Assembly (NCBI GenBank): GCA_949316495.1
Contig: OX439005.1
Location: forward strand, 4,125,001-4,189,000
DNA: 64,000 nt
DNA from: Amphiduros pacificus
Lineage: Eukaryota; Annelida; Polychaeta; Phyllodocida; Hesionidae
Direction of reading: 5' to 3'
The notes under the pieces are model-generated. The model had not been told where the DNA came from and ran no database searches. It saw nothing but the letters and a program-made list of their open reading frames with translations. Of this stretch, positions 1 to 10,569 are shown in pieces (within the stretch, counting starts at the first letter, position 1; each line of letters starts with the position of its first letter). The position numbers and the translations under genes are program-made.

Positions 1-336
1 TTCGAGCCGTCAGAGAGTGAGTTCCAGCCGTTTTGATATTAGGGACAAATTTCTTTCTTACGGTCAAACATGCCACGGTCAAACAGGATTCCTTGAAAAA
101 CCCCAGCTATCAATTCATTTTGTTCAATTCCTATGTCAATAAACTCAAATCTGTTAAATCTCTTCAACAATCTCTTCTCTGGTTCAACAAAATGTCCAGT
201 GGATTGTATAAGGCAGTCTCCCTTTTAGACTCTGCTACATATTTTTGTTCAAAATTTATGGTTAAAATATATGAACTGCTGATCAAATGAGTTTTGAGAC
301 TTTCAATAATAAATTGAATGCTGTGTGTGTTTTCAG
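1..336 (+). other. CMTR1 intron sequence upstream of first visible exon
   Basis: AT-rich, with no splice-bounded coding stretch resembling the CMTR1 residues that should precede the SAM motif. An 85-codon open frame at 33-290 has no recognisable feature. Confidence 0.6.
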
Positions 337-529
337 AGCTCGCTGGTCCTGCCCGGAGAACTGCTGTACTTTGCTGACGTTTGCGCCGGGCCCGGAGGCT
401 TCACTGAATACATACTCTGGCGGAAGAAATGTGATGCTAAGGGCTTCGGATTCACACTCAAAGGACCGTGTGATTTTAAACTGGAGGAATTCTTCTCAGC
501 TCCCAGTGAATGTTTTGAGCCACATTACG
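337..529 (+). CDS. CMTR1: CMTR1 exon with SAM-binding motif
   Basis: Acceptor TTTTCAG ends at 336 and donor GTGAGT starts at 530. The frame gives [18 protein letters not shown], then LWRKK and a TLKGP-x-DFKLE block typical of CMTR1. The exon ends in phase 1. Confidence 0.95.
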
Positions 530-3500
530 GTGAGTGAATTTGCACTGCTTGAAGGGGCCATGCTGCCACCTGGTGTGATAAAATCGGTCATGCCCATTGG
601 AACTTGTGAAATTGCAAGCTTGGCAAATAGTTTTAGACAATTTCTACAGATCAGTCACATCATGCATTTTACTTGACACGAGACACCTGGTGGATCGCAC
701 ATGTTGAAACTCAAGCAATGAGAATTACAAGTATGAAAATAATGATTTTATTATTAAGTATATAAATATGTCGCACGATTAAGATTAAAAAGCAACTCAT
801 AGCATCCAGATTTGGACACATGTCAGTGATGACATTCTCAATATTACCTGCAGGAAAATATCCCATTTCTTTACCATTTTTCACACCAATCGTATTATCT
901 ACAACTTGGATTAAATCCACATGTTCCCAGATTTGGCATAAACTCATCACATACACTGAGGACTGTTGAGCACATTTTTATATTTATTGAAATTCGTTCA
1001 ATATTGTATTGTCTGGTAGAGGCTAGCAAGGTCTGATGGTATATTTTTTATGCTAATGAGGTGATTGGATTGTTCCAAAATATAGTTATAGTCCATAAGA
1101 TATACATATACAAAGTAAATCCCTCTGCATAGATATGGCTTGACAAGTATGATTTTATTTGAGCAGGAGTGAAGGGTTTAGATGGAGACGGGGACGTTTA
1201 CAATCCAGACAACCAGAGAGAGTTTCAGCAGTTCGTCTATGATAGTACAAACAACCGAGGTGTTCATTTTGTCATGGCTGATGGGGTGAGTGCTATTTAC
1301 TGACCATTTGATAGCAGCTCTGTGTACCTTTAACAGCTCTGTGTACCTTTAACTGCTGTGTGTCCCATTAACAGCTGTTTGTCCCTTGAACAACTACTTG
1401 CCCCTTTAACAGCTCTCTGTCCCTTTAAGAGCTCTTTGTCCCTTTAACAGCTGTGTGTCCCTTTAACAGCTTTGTGTCCCTTTAACAGCTGTGTGTCCCT
1501 TTAACAGCTGTGTGTCCCTTTAACAGCTCTGTGTCCCTTTAACAACTGTGTCCCTTTAACAGCTCTGTGTCCCTTTAACAGCTCTGTGTCCCTTTGAGAG
1601 CTGTATGTCCATACAATATAGCTTTGTCCATTTAATAGCCCTATTTTCTTTCCATTATATCAAGTTCCTAAAATATCACCATGTCTTTAAAATATAGCTA
1701 TGTCTGTAAATTTGAGTTATGTCCCTATAGTAACTCTTTGTTTATAAAATAACTTCACAATATCTAAATATTTCCCAACACATCTCACAGGCAGTATATT
1801 TTTGGGTTCTAGAAGTGAAATAACTGACACTGACACAGAAAACAGCCAATCTGCCAAGGATTACTGGCACCGTTATTGCTTGAAAAAAAAGAAAAGGGAT
1901 TGAATTCAAACTTGAAGATTGAGATATATTGTTGATTGTTTGTGTATTTATTTCAGGGGTTTTCAGTGGAGGGGCAGGAAAATCTACAAGAGAGATTATC
2001 CAAAAGATTGTATCTGTGTCAGTTCCTCGTGGCATTATCCATCCTCAGAGAAGGCAAGTAAACCACCAGAGTACAGCATTACCCCTCCCTTCATTGGGAG
2101 AGGGTGTATAGTTGTCACTTTTCTGTGTGTGATTTTGTTCAAAAATCTTGGAATCACAATATCTCTCTTTTTATTAATGCCAGAATCTTGAATCTGTTTC
2201 TTATCAGATATGTTCATTTATAGTTGGCCTTGACCTGTTTCTAGGTTTAAATATCCACATTATTATCACCTCATTTGTAATTAACCTGCAATTTTGTTAA
2301 CTTATTATATAAATGAAACCACAGGCTTTGACCCCTGTGAAGGTAGAGTTAGCACCTCCCGCATGTCTGACTCTCCACTGTGACATATCTCAAAAATGGA
2401 AGATTCCACTTCATTTCAGGGGGTAATTTTGTATGCAAGCTGTTTGACATATTTGAGGTTTGGAGCGTAGGTCTGGTGTACCTGATGTACAAAGTATTTG
2501 ATCATGTCGCCATCATCAAACCAGTCACTTCCAGACCAGCCAACTCAGAAAGGTAATCTCCAGGCCCCGACAGGCCTATCAAAATAACAACCTTGTTTCT
2601 ATTGGGACAGTGGTAAATTTTTTTTTTTTTTTTTAATGTGATAAAATATATTGAGTAAATATATTGACAGCACATACACTAGATTATATAACAAAATTGA
2701 TAACATGAAATTTTTTTTTGGAAATGGAAAATGGACGGAGAAGACTATTTTGCAGTGTTTTGTGTGTATTTTAGAATAATCAAAAGTTAAAGGGGACACA
2801 ATTTTGCAAAATTATGAAGTTGTGAAATTCTTTTATTTTTATTTTTTTGAAAAATGGATTAAAAAGCCTATTTTGCAATGTTTTCTGTGTATTTTAGGTA
2901 TATTGTGTGTAAAGGAATGCGGCCGGAGGGTAAACTCTTACACGACTTTTTTCACGAGGTGAACATCCGCCTTGACAAGATCTGGGGGGTCACCTCTAAA
3001 ACGGACTTTGTGGAAATCGTACCCCTGCAAGTCCTCAAATCTGACGAAACTTTCTTCAACTATATTGTCAATTCTAATGAAACGTATGTGTGTTTTTATA
3101 ACAGTTCAGATTAAACTAACATAATCAAAGAAATGAATAAGATAAATACTTCAGAACTATGATATTTTATTTTGGTAACTTTCCACATGATAAAGATTAT
3201 CTAAATGTTGGTATGATTTTCACACAAAATACTTAGTGATTTTTATCCCTATTTTTTTGCAGAATAGGTCAGAATGAAGCCATATCCCTTGCCAAGATTC
3301 AGGCATTTGTACAAAACACGTAAGTAGAATAATGCTTGCTGTTATTAACCAATAAATACCAATTATATTACACCGGTATTTATCACGAAAAAGTTCCAAA
3401 GTGTAAATATGCACAGATTGTTTACCTATAATTATTTTTTTATAATTTTCAAAAGAAAATATGTTCAAATTGTTTACCGATAATTTTTTTTATAGTTTCC

Positions 3501-6500
3501 GAATGCAAATATGTGCAGATTGTTTGTCTGTAATTATTATTTTTTTGAAAAATATTTCTTCAGGTCACTATATGAAACAAGACAAGCTCAAGTACGAGAA
3601 GATTGCCTTAGACTTTGGAAGGTAAGGCATACCTGTGGCAAATACATTCCAACATTTAATGCTCAGATTTTATTCCAGACAAATCAAATTGATGAGTCTG
3701 AAACACATTCAAACATCAAGGTACAATTTTAACCCTATAAATTATGTTGATTTTCAATTTACATTCAATAAGATATCAGAAAGTACACTTATCAGTTTTA
3801 ATTGATATTTCATGGTATGAGTATGATGTTTGTATGTTTTTGACTATGTCTGCATAGCTTCTGCAGTGATGGTGGGGGGGATTTTCTGTCATTCTGTCCG
3901 TCGACTTTGATCTCCAACTTGTTATCTTGATTCTCATTGTCGAATACTTATAATGTTATTCAAAATGGCAGCCTCCTTGAATAACATTATAAGTATTAGA
4001 CAATGAGAATCAAGATAACAAGTTGAGCCAAATTCAATATGTCATATGCATTTTGATTGGTCCAAATTATCATCTGCTCAAGTCTGCTCTGGGAAAGGAT
4101 TTAAATGATCATTTATGAAACAATTTTCCAGTCTAGCTCTAAGTTGGCAATGTGAAACACTTTCATCGGTGATGTAGAGAAATGAAACTTTCATCGGTGA
4201 TGAAGGGAAATGTTATTAATTCTTGTGTGAATGTTTTGTAGATTCCAGATCAGCTGAGGACTGCCCCTAACAAAGGAGAACCAGCTTTTAAAAAGTTCAA
4301 AGCTCTTGTCAATGTAAGTCCTAATTTGATTAACATCTTTTTTTCAAATTTAATTATCCAATAAGAAAAGATGTACAGTCAGAAAATAATCCACTACTAG
4401 CAGGTCAGACATTTAATGATATTCAAATGGAATTATGACATGTATTTTAACATTTTGTATTTGATTATTCTTGTATAATGACTTTCAGATTATGTTGGAG
4501 AAAATTTTAACAGCAAGTAACAGATATTTTGATAATTTCAGAATGATGATTCATATTTCGGCCAACAGGCGGAGCTGCTGACACCGGAGAACCTTGACCG
4601 GTGTATCCGGAGTGTGTATGATTACCGGTGCTTCCTAACCGGCGGAGAGAAACGATGGTTCCTCTTCAGCCTAGGGGTAGGTTAGACAAGGCACTCAATA
4701 TTTGAATAAATATAGAATTGTATTTGGAGATTTACAGTCAATGCCTGAATATTTATGAATGTCAACCTTAAAAAAGTGTTATCATCATGTATATTTATTT
4801 ATAAAATTGAGAATCAGTGAGATTTAAATTTGATGTACTCGACATGGAAGTGGTGTAATGTTTCAGATTTATAGCAAGATAATTTGGGGCAAAAGCCTGA
4901 AAGTTTGGTGAATTTTTAAAATCTATCAATAGGGAACAAAATGTGTTTTGCACAGGTTAGAGGAATTTAGAAATGAAATGTTTATGTGACAGAGGTCTTA
5001 TGTGTTCAAATGGGATGGGAATCCTCGGAGTAAGTGGAGCAAGATGGATGGCATGAAGGTGGAGCTACCGATGGAGACCATCGTGGAGGCCGAGGTGGTG
5101 CAGGAACTCAAGGGAGAAGTACGTACTTACTCATAACCAAAGTACTTAGAACTCGAGGGAGAGGTACATACTTACTCATAACCAAAGTACTCAGAATTCA
5201 AGGGAGAGGTACGTACTTACTCATAACCAAAGTACTTAGAACTCGAGGGAGAGGTATGGACTTACTCATAATCAAAGTACTTAGAACTCAAGAGGGAGGT
5301 ACATACAACCAAAGTACTTAGATATAAAAAAACAACACTAAGAACTCAAGGGAGAGGTACATACTTACTCATAACCAAAGTACTTAGAACTCAAGGGAGA
5401 GATACATACTTACTCATAACCAAAGTACTTAGAACTCAAGGGAGAGGAACTTTCTCATAATTGTAATATGTCTGAATTTAGATTTGATTCATGACTGCAC
5501 AGCATATTGATGTAGTATATAATGTTAACGTAGTAATATTCTCTTGATGTGGTTTGTAGGGCAGAGGTCAGCGTCGAGTGTCTGCGCTCCATATTTGTGA
5601 TGCACTCATGTTGTGTGGCAATGATATCAGCCAACTTCACTACAATGAAAGGTATCTAACATACAATACTCGCTTTATGATATAGAAATAGGAAAAATGG
5701 AAAGATTTTTTTCTCAGCCAACTTCACTACATTATATTACAATATAGAAATAGGAAAAATGGAAAGATTTTTTTATCAAATATGTGCCAATTTTCTTTAT
5801 ATGTTTCGTACATATGTGCCCATTTATTGTGCATAAATTACGACTCCTGGTGGCACATATGATAACTGCAGTTTATATGCTTTAATATGGTACTCCCTGG
5901 CCAAGCAGAATTATTTAAATCTCATTTTCTTTTGAACAAATGTACAAATAAGTGGTCAAATAAAATGTTTTGAGTTGAGTGGAGTTTGGTGAGAAGATCT
6001 TTTCCCTTCTTGCTTGTGGGAACAACATAAGGGATTTGAGGAGTACCAGAAATTGTTTAATGCAAGATGACATTTGATGGAAGAAATGAGTCATGCGTTT
6101 GTATATCCCTACAGGATAGAGAAAGTGAAGAAGTTTCTGAGAGCAATCGACCGCCCAACTAGACACGACCTTGCCCCCATTAAGGTCAAGGACATCTACC
6201 GACTACAGGAGATGGAGAAAGTGTTTGAAAGGTAAATGAACTCTGCATATAATAAGAGTAATTCGTCATTTTTGTGTTCATAATTAAATAAAAATACAGT
6301 GCAAAGCCTTGAAGAGAGATCAGCAAATCTCAAAACAAGCTGTTGGCAGCAGAGTGTGATTCAGATTCCTTCCTTTTGCTTGAATTTATATTGAGAATAG
6401 TGTGCTAATCTAAGGATACTTGTGTGGTAGCTCCAACAGGTATTGCTTTAGTAATTGTAATCACTTTTTAAATATGTAATTGTCAATGTATATGGAACTG

Positions 6501-9500
6501 AAAGAAAGAAGAAATGGGAAAACAGAACAATAAAAAAATTTAAAAAAGAATAAAAAATAAATTAAAAAAAAGAATAGAAATTGGAAAAGAAAAAAAAAGG
6601 TCAATGAATGAGGTAAATGAATTTTGGTAAGATTTAGAATTTAATGAGGTTTATATTGAATATATTTATAATTGGTTAATTACAGGTTGGAGATGAAGCT
6701 GGTGAAAGGCTCAGGTCAGCATCCTCGTCTCTGCTACTGCAGCCAAACAGGATCCTCCTACCTCCCGAATGGCGTCGGCCTCATCCGAACTGTCAAAGGT
6801 ACTACTGCCAGTGTAGAAACCATACACTGGATACAGTTATATAGCCCACAGTCAGTGTAGAAACCATACACTGGATACAGTTATATAGCCCACAGTCAGT
6901 GTAGGAACCATACACCGGGTACAGTTATATAGCCCACAGTCAGTGTAGAAACCATACACCGGGTACAGTTATATAGCACACAGTCAGTGTACAAACCATA
7001 CACTGGATACAGTTATATAGCCCACAGTCAGTGTAGAAACCATACACCGGGTACAGTTATATAGCTCACAGTCAGTGTAGAAACCATACACTGGATACTG
7101 TTATATAGCCCACAGTCAGTGTACAAACCATACACTGGATACAGTTATATAGCCCACAGTCAGTGTAGAAACCATACACCGGGTACAGTTATATAGCCCA
7201 CAGTCAGTGTAGAAACCATACACCGGGTACAGTTATATAGCACACAGTCAGTGTACAAACCATACACTGGGTACAGTTATATAGCACACAGTCAGTGTAG
7301 GAACCATACACTGGATACAGTTATATAGTCCACAGTGATTGTAGAAACCATACACTGGATACAGTTATATAGCCCACAGTCAGTATAGAAACCATACACT
7401 GGATACAGTTATATAGCCCACAGTCAGTATAGAAACCATACACTGGATACAGTTATATAGCCCACAGTCAGTGTAGAAACCATACACTGGATACAGTTAT
7501 ATAGCCCAGAGTCAGTGTCGAAACCATACACTGGACACAGTTATATAGCCCACAGTCAGTGTAGAAACCATACACTGGATACAGTTATATAGCCCACAGT
7601 CAGTGTCGAAACCATACACTGGACACAGTTATATAGCCCACAGTCAGTGTAGAAACCATACACTGGATACAGTTATATAGCCCACAGTCAGTGTAGAAAC
7701 CATACACTGGATACAGTTATATAGCCCACAGTCAGTGTAGAAACCATACACTGGATACAGTTATATAGCCCACAGTCAGTGTAGAAACCATACACTGGAT
7801 AAAGTTATATAGCACACTGTCAGTGTACAAACCATACACTGGATACAGTTATATAGCCCACAGTCAGTGTAGAAACCATACACCGGGTACAGTTATATAG
7901 CACACAGTCAGTGTACAAACCATACACTGGATACAGTTATATAGCCCACAGTCAGTGTAGAAACCATACACCGGGTACAGTTATATAGTCCACAGTCAGT
8001 GTAGAAACCATACACTGGATACAGTTATATAGCCCATAGTCAGTATAGAAACCATACACTGGATACAGTTATATAGCCCACAGTCAGTGTAGAAACCATA
8101 CACTGGATACAGTTATATAGCACACAGTCAGTGTAGAAACCATACACTGGATACAGTTATATAGCCCGCAGTCAGTGTAGAAACCATACACTGGATACAG
8201 TTATATAGCCCACAGTCAGTGTAGAAACCATACACTAGATACAGTTATATAGCCCGCAGACAGTGTAGAAACCATACACTGGGTACAGTTATATAGCCCA
8301 CAGTCAGTGTAGAAACCCTACACTGGGTACAGTTATATAGCCCACAGTCAGTGTAGAAACCATACACTGGGTACAGTTATATAGCCCACAGTCAGTGTAG
8401 AAACCATACACTGGATACAGTTATATAGCCCACAGTCAGTGTAGAAACCATACACTGGATACAGTTATATAGCCCACAGTCAGTGTAGAAACCCTACACT
8501 GGATACAGTTATATAGCCCACAGTCAGTATAGAAACCATACACTGGGTACAGTTATATAGCCCACAGTCAGTGTAGAAACCATACGCTGGGTACAGTTAT
8601 ATAGTCCACAGTCAGTGTAGAAACCATACACTGGATACAGTTATATAGCCCGCAGTCAGTGTAGAAACCATACACTGGATACAATTATATAGCTCACAGT
8701 CAGTGTAGAAACCATACACTGGATACAGTTATATTTTTTTTTTTCATTTTCAATTTATTTTATTTATCAAGATCCGTGGATGATGGCGTACAGTCGGAGC
8801 CAGGGACGCAAGTATTTCTACAATACGGTGACAAGAGAGTCCAAGTTTGAACTACCAGCAGAATGTGTGGCCTCCTTCAGGTGAGAACCCCCCCTCCCTA
8901 CCCCAACCCTGCCCTACTTCAGGTTAGAACCTCACCATCCCTACCCCAACCCTGCCCTACTTCAGGTGAGAACCCCCCTCCCTACCCCAACCCTGCCCTA
9001 CTTCAGGTGAGAACCCCCCCCCCCTCTCCACCCCAACCCTGCCCTACTTTAGGTGAGAAACCCCCCCCCCACCGTCCCCACCCCAACCCTGCCCTACTTC
9101 AGGTGGGATCCCCCTCCCTACCCCAACCCTGCCCTACTTCAGGTGAGAACCCCTGCTCCCTACCCCAACCCTGCTCTACTTCAGGTGAGAACCCCCCCCC
9201 CCACCCCAACCCTGCCCTACTTCAGGTGAGAACCTCACCATCCCTACCCCAACCCTGCCCTACTTCACGTGAGAACCCCCCTCCCCATCCCAACCCTGCC
9301 CTACTTCAGGTGAGAACCCCCCCTCCCCACCCCAACCCTGCCCTACTTCAGGTGAGAACCCCTCCTCCCTACCCCAACCCTGCCCTACTTCAGGTGAGAA
9401 CCCCCCCCCCCACCCCAACCCTGCCCTACTTCAGGTGAGAACCCCCCTCCCCACCCCAACCCTGCCCTACTTCAGGTGAGAACCCCTCCTCCCTACCCCA

Positions 9501-10515
9501 ACCCTGCCCTACTTCAGGTGAGAACCCCCCTCCCCACCCCAACCCTGCCCTACTTCAGGTGAGAACCCCTCCTCCCTACCCCAACCCTGCCCTACTTCAG
9601 GTGAGAACCCCCCCCCCCACCCCAACCCTGCCCTACTTCAGGTGAGAACCCCTGCTCCCTACCCCAACCCTGCTCTACTTCAGGTGAGAACCCCCCCCCC
9701 CCCACCCCAACCCTGCCCTACTTCAGGTGAGAACCCCCCTCCCCACCCCAACCCTGCCCTACTTCAGGTGAGAACCCCTGCTCCCTACCCCAACCCTGCT
9801 CTACTTCAGGTGAGAACCCCCCCACCCCAACCCTGCCCTACTTCAGGTGAGAACCCCCCTCCCCACCCCAACCCTGCCCTACTTCAGGTGAGAACCCCCC
9901 CTCCCCACCCCAACCCTGCCCTACTTCAGGTGAGAACCCCTCCTCCCTACCCCAACCCTGCCCTACTTCAGGTGAGAACCCCCCCCCCACCCCAACCCTG
10001 CCCTACTTCAGGTGAGAACCCCCCTCCCCACCCCAACCCTGCCCTACTTCAGGTGAGAACCCCCCCCCCACCCCAACCCTGCCCTACTTCAGGTGAGAAC
10101 CCCCCCCCCCCCTCCCTACCCCACCCCAACCCTACTTCAGGTGAGAACGACCCCTCCCCACCCCCAACCCCACTCAACTTCATATTATCTGTGAACAATA
10201 TGAAATTTAAAATATGTAAATGAGATTATGGCATGCCAAAATTTGTACTTAATTTCACTTAAAGCTCCATTTGAAAGTTCCATTTGAAAGTTTAGTTCAC
10301 TTTGGCTAGTTGGCATATCAATAGAGTTGTCGTCGTCCATCATCAGTATATTATATTTGTAATTTCTCTGTGTATTTACATGCAGGTCATCGTTGGAGAA
10401 TCGTTTGTTGTGGGCCTGGGTGGACGGAGTCTGTGTCCACGACAGTCAGAGAAGAGAAGACCCAACAAAACTGTCAAGAAAAGTCATCACAGAGTTTCTG
10501 GCGAGGAAACGGTAG
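337..10515 (+). CDS. CMTR1: Cap-specific mRNA (nucleoside-2'-O-)-methyltransferase 1, partial (15 exons, 5' end outside window)
   Basis: CMTR1 transfers a methyl group from SAM to the 2'-O of the first transcribed nucleotide, turning cap-0 into cap-1 mRNA in the nucleus. Seen here: exons 337-529, 1167-1285, 1957-2053, 2420-2552, 2898-3083, 3263-3319, 3564-3621, 4242-4313, 4542-4676, 4993-5118, 5560-5651, 6115-6231, 6686-6798, 8772-8880 and 10386-10515. They sum to 1737 bases (578 codons plus TAG) with all phases matching. Domains in order: Rossmann methyltransferase with SAM motif [19 protein letters not shown] (catalytic Asp) and CKLFDIF (catalytic Lys); the guanylyltransferase-like region; and a C-terminal WW domain. 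The vertebrate protein is about 835 aa, so roughly 260 N-terminal residues (G-patch, first catalytic Lys) lie upstream. No frame breaks are seen, so this is very likely a working host gene. All introns are GT-AG except one GC-AG. Confidence 0.96.
537..727 (-). mobile_element. Short inverted-repeat element (MITE-A copy 1)
   Basis: Lies in the CMTR1 intron after exon 337-529. The left end holds CACTGCTTGA and CCATGCTGCCACCTGGTGTG. The right end is the inverted version, CACCTGGTGGATC then ACTCAAGCAATGAGAATT. Read on the minus strand it matches the left end of the copy at 10589. It is about 190 bp, with no coding capacity and no clear target duplication. Confidence 0.7.
1167..1285 (+). CDS. CMTR1: CMTR1 exon ending in MADG
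   Basis: It lies between acceptor GAGCAG and donor GTGAGT and encodes [11 protein letters not shown] followed by GVHFVMADG. The Asp of MADGG is the catalytic Asp of the K-D-K triad in the human enzyme (family knowledge). It ends in phase 0. Confidence 0.95.
1312..1612 (+). repeat. ~20-bp tandem repeat in CMTR1 intron
   Basis: About fifteen copies of a unit like AGCTCTGTGTCCCTTTAAC, with GTG/CTG and CCC/ACC variants, starting ~26 bases after the 5' splice site at 1286. Confidence 0.9.
1957..2053 (+). CDS. CMTR1: CMTR1 exon with GC 5' splice site
   Basis: Acceptor TTTCAG ends at 1956. The exon encodes [12 protein letters not shown] and [11 protein letters not shown]. The only phase-consistent end is GAAG|GCAAGT, a GC-AG type donor with strong flanking bases. 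Confidence 0.9.
2420..2552 (+). CDS. CMTR1: CMTR1 exon with catalytic Lys
   Basis: It encodes [12 protein letters not shown], whose Lys corresponds to the second catalytic Lys of the family, then [13 protein letters not shown] and [12 protein letters not shown]. Acceptor TTTCAG, donor GTAATC. Confidence 0.94.
2898..3083 (+). CDS. CMTR1: CMTR1 exon (end of methyltransferase core)
   Basis: Starts with [12 protein letters not shown], the equivalent of YVVCKG in vertebrates, and runs to NYIVNSNET. Acceptor ATTTTAG, donor GTATGT. Confidence 0.93.
3263..3319 (+). CDS. CMTR1: CMTR1 57-bp exon
   Basis: A short exon encoding [18 protein letters not shown], between TTTGCAG and GTAAGT. It fits the family segment that ends in KIHAFVQDT. 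Confidence 0.9.
3564..3621 (+). CDS. CMTR1: CMTR1 58-bp exon
   Basis: Encodes [19 protein letters not shown], matching the family's PRQAEIRKECLRLW stretch. Acceptor TTCTTCAG, donor GTAAGG. Confidence 0.92.
3915..4025. repeat. Long near-perfect inverted repeat (hairpin)
   Basis: Arms 3915-3963 and 3977-4025 are 49 bases each with a single mismatch, separated by a 13-base loop (AATGGCAGCCTCC). It lies inside a CMTR1 intron and would fold as a near-perfect RNA hairpin in the pre-mRNA. Confidence 0.93.
4242..4313 (+). CDS. CMTR1: CMTR1 72-bp exon
   Basis: Encodes [14 protein letters not shown] and [13 protein letters not shown] follows the conserved LRLW of the preceding exon as in vertebrates. 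Acceptor TTTTGTAG, donor GTAAGT. Confidence 0.9.
4542..4676 (+). CDS. CMTR1: CMTR1 exon, start of guanylyltransferase-like region
   Basis: Encodes [18 protein letters not shown] and [12 protein letters not shown], matching the family's VFDYRCMVSGSEQKFLIGLG. Donor GTAGGT, phase 0. Confidence 0.92.
4993..5118 (+). CDS. CMTR1: CMTR1 exon whose end seeds a tandem repeat
   Basis: Encodes [15 protein letters not shown], then [12 protein letters not shown], the family's VEIVHELKGEG. Donor GTACGT. The last ~15 coding bases plus the donor recur about seven more times downstream in the intron. Confidence 0.92.
5104..5450 (+). repeat. 45-bp minisatellite starting in a CMTR1 exon end
   Basis: About eight copies of a 45-bp unit. 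The first spans the last 15 coding bases of exon 4993-5118 and its donor (GAACTCAAGGGAGAA|GTACGT). Later copies repeat it as GAACTCGAGGGAGAG|GTACAT and similar. The fifth copy is rearranged and the last is truncated. Confidence 0.9.
5560..5651 (+). CDS. CMTR1: CMTR1 92-bp exon
   Basis: Encodes [20 protein letters not shown] and HYNE. Acceptor TTTGTAG, donor GTATCT. Its 3' end is partly duplicated in the following intron near 5716. Confidence 0.91.
5697..5782 (+). repeat. Partial duplication of exon end plus intron start
   Basis: CAGCCAACTTCACTACA, the end of exon 5560-5651, recurs at about 5717. It is followed by a second copy of AGAAATAGGAAAAATGGAAA, first seen near 5684. This is a single duplication again built from a 5' splice-site region. 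Confidence 0.75.
6115..6231 (+). CDS. CMTR1: CMTR1 117-bp exon
   Basis: Encodes [17 protein letters not shown] and [17 protein letters not shown], collinear with the vertebrate IRVKEVYRLEEMEKIF. Acceptor CCCTACAG, donor GTAAAT. Confidence 0.92.
6686..6798 (+). CDS. CMTR1: CMTR1 113-bp exon before the 44-bp array
   Basis: Encodes [19 protein letters not shown] and [10 protein letters not shown]. Acceptor ATTACAG, donor GTACTA. The 44-bp minisatellite starts about six bases into the intron. Confidence 0.92.
6804..8733 (+). repeat. 44-bp minisatellite, about 44 copies
   Basis: The unit reads ATACACTGGATACAGTTATA, then TAGCCCACAGTCAGTGTAGAAACC. It starts at the donor end of the intron (6799) and fills almost all of it. 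Each unit includes CAGTGTA-7 nt-TACACTG, a small stem-loop. Variants (CCGGGT for CTGGAT, CACAC for CCCAC, ACAAACC for AGAAACC) are scattered. Confidence 0.95.
8772..8880 (+). CDS. CMTR1: CMTR1 WW-domain exon
   Basis: Encodes [18 protein letters not shown] and [14 protein letters not shown], a WW domain with W, the YFYN pair and a closing Pro. Acceptor TATCAAG, donor GTGAGA. Failure to splice here gives an immediate TGA. Confidence 0.93.
8871..10150 (+). repeat. ~42-bp pyrimidine-rich minisatellite with joined splice sites
   Basis: About thirty units. Each carries GTGAGAACC, a run of C/T, CCCCAACCCTGCCCTACTTC and AG, so every unit junction reads CTACTTCAG|GTGAGAA. The seed is the true end of the WW exon (CCTCCTTCAG|GTGAGAA). 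Unit length varies with the C run. It fills 8881-10150 of the last CMTR1 intron. Confidence 0.95.
10386..10515 (+). CDS. CMTR1: CMTR1 terminal exon
   Basis: Acceptor ACATGCAG. Encodes [15 protein letters not shown], then [15 protein letters not shown] and TAG. It aligns with the vertebrate C-terminus FWEWGDGIRVHDSQ. Longer ORFs over this stretch are in other frames. Confidence 0.94.
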
Positions 10516-10569
10516 TCAGACGAGAAAAAACCAACAATATCAAGAAAATTCATGACAAAGTTCTTGAAA

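Noticed and set aside
33-290. 85-codon ORF before the first CMTR1 exon
   Set aside because: No match to the CMTR1 residues expected here, no splice-bounded structure, AT-rich composition.
6804-8733. CRISPR-like regular array
   Set aside because: The whole 44-bp unit repeats; there are no unique spacers, and the setting is a eukaryotic intron.
8863-10223. Two long proline-rich open frames (191 and 193 codons)
   Set aside because: They are the intronic 42-bp minisatellite read through; the CMTR1 frame stops at once if this intron is retained, and no coding signal exists outside the repeat.
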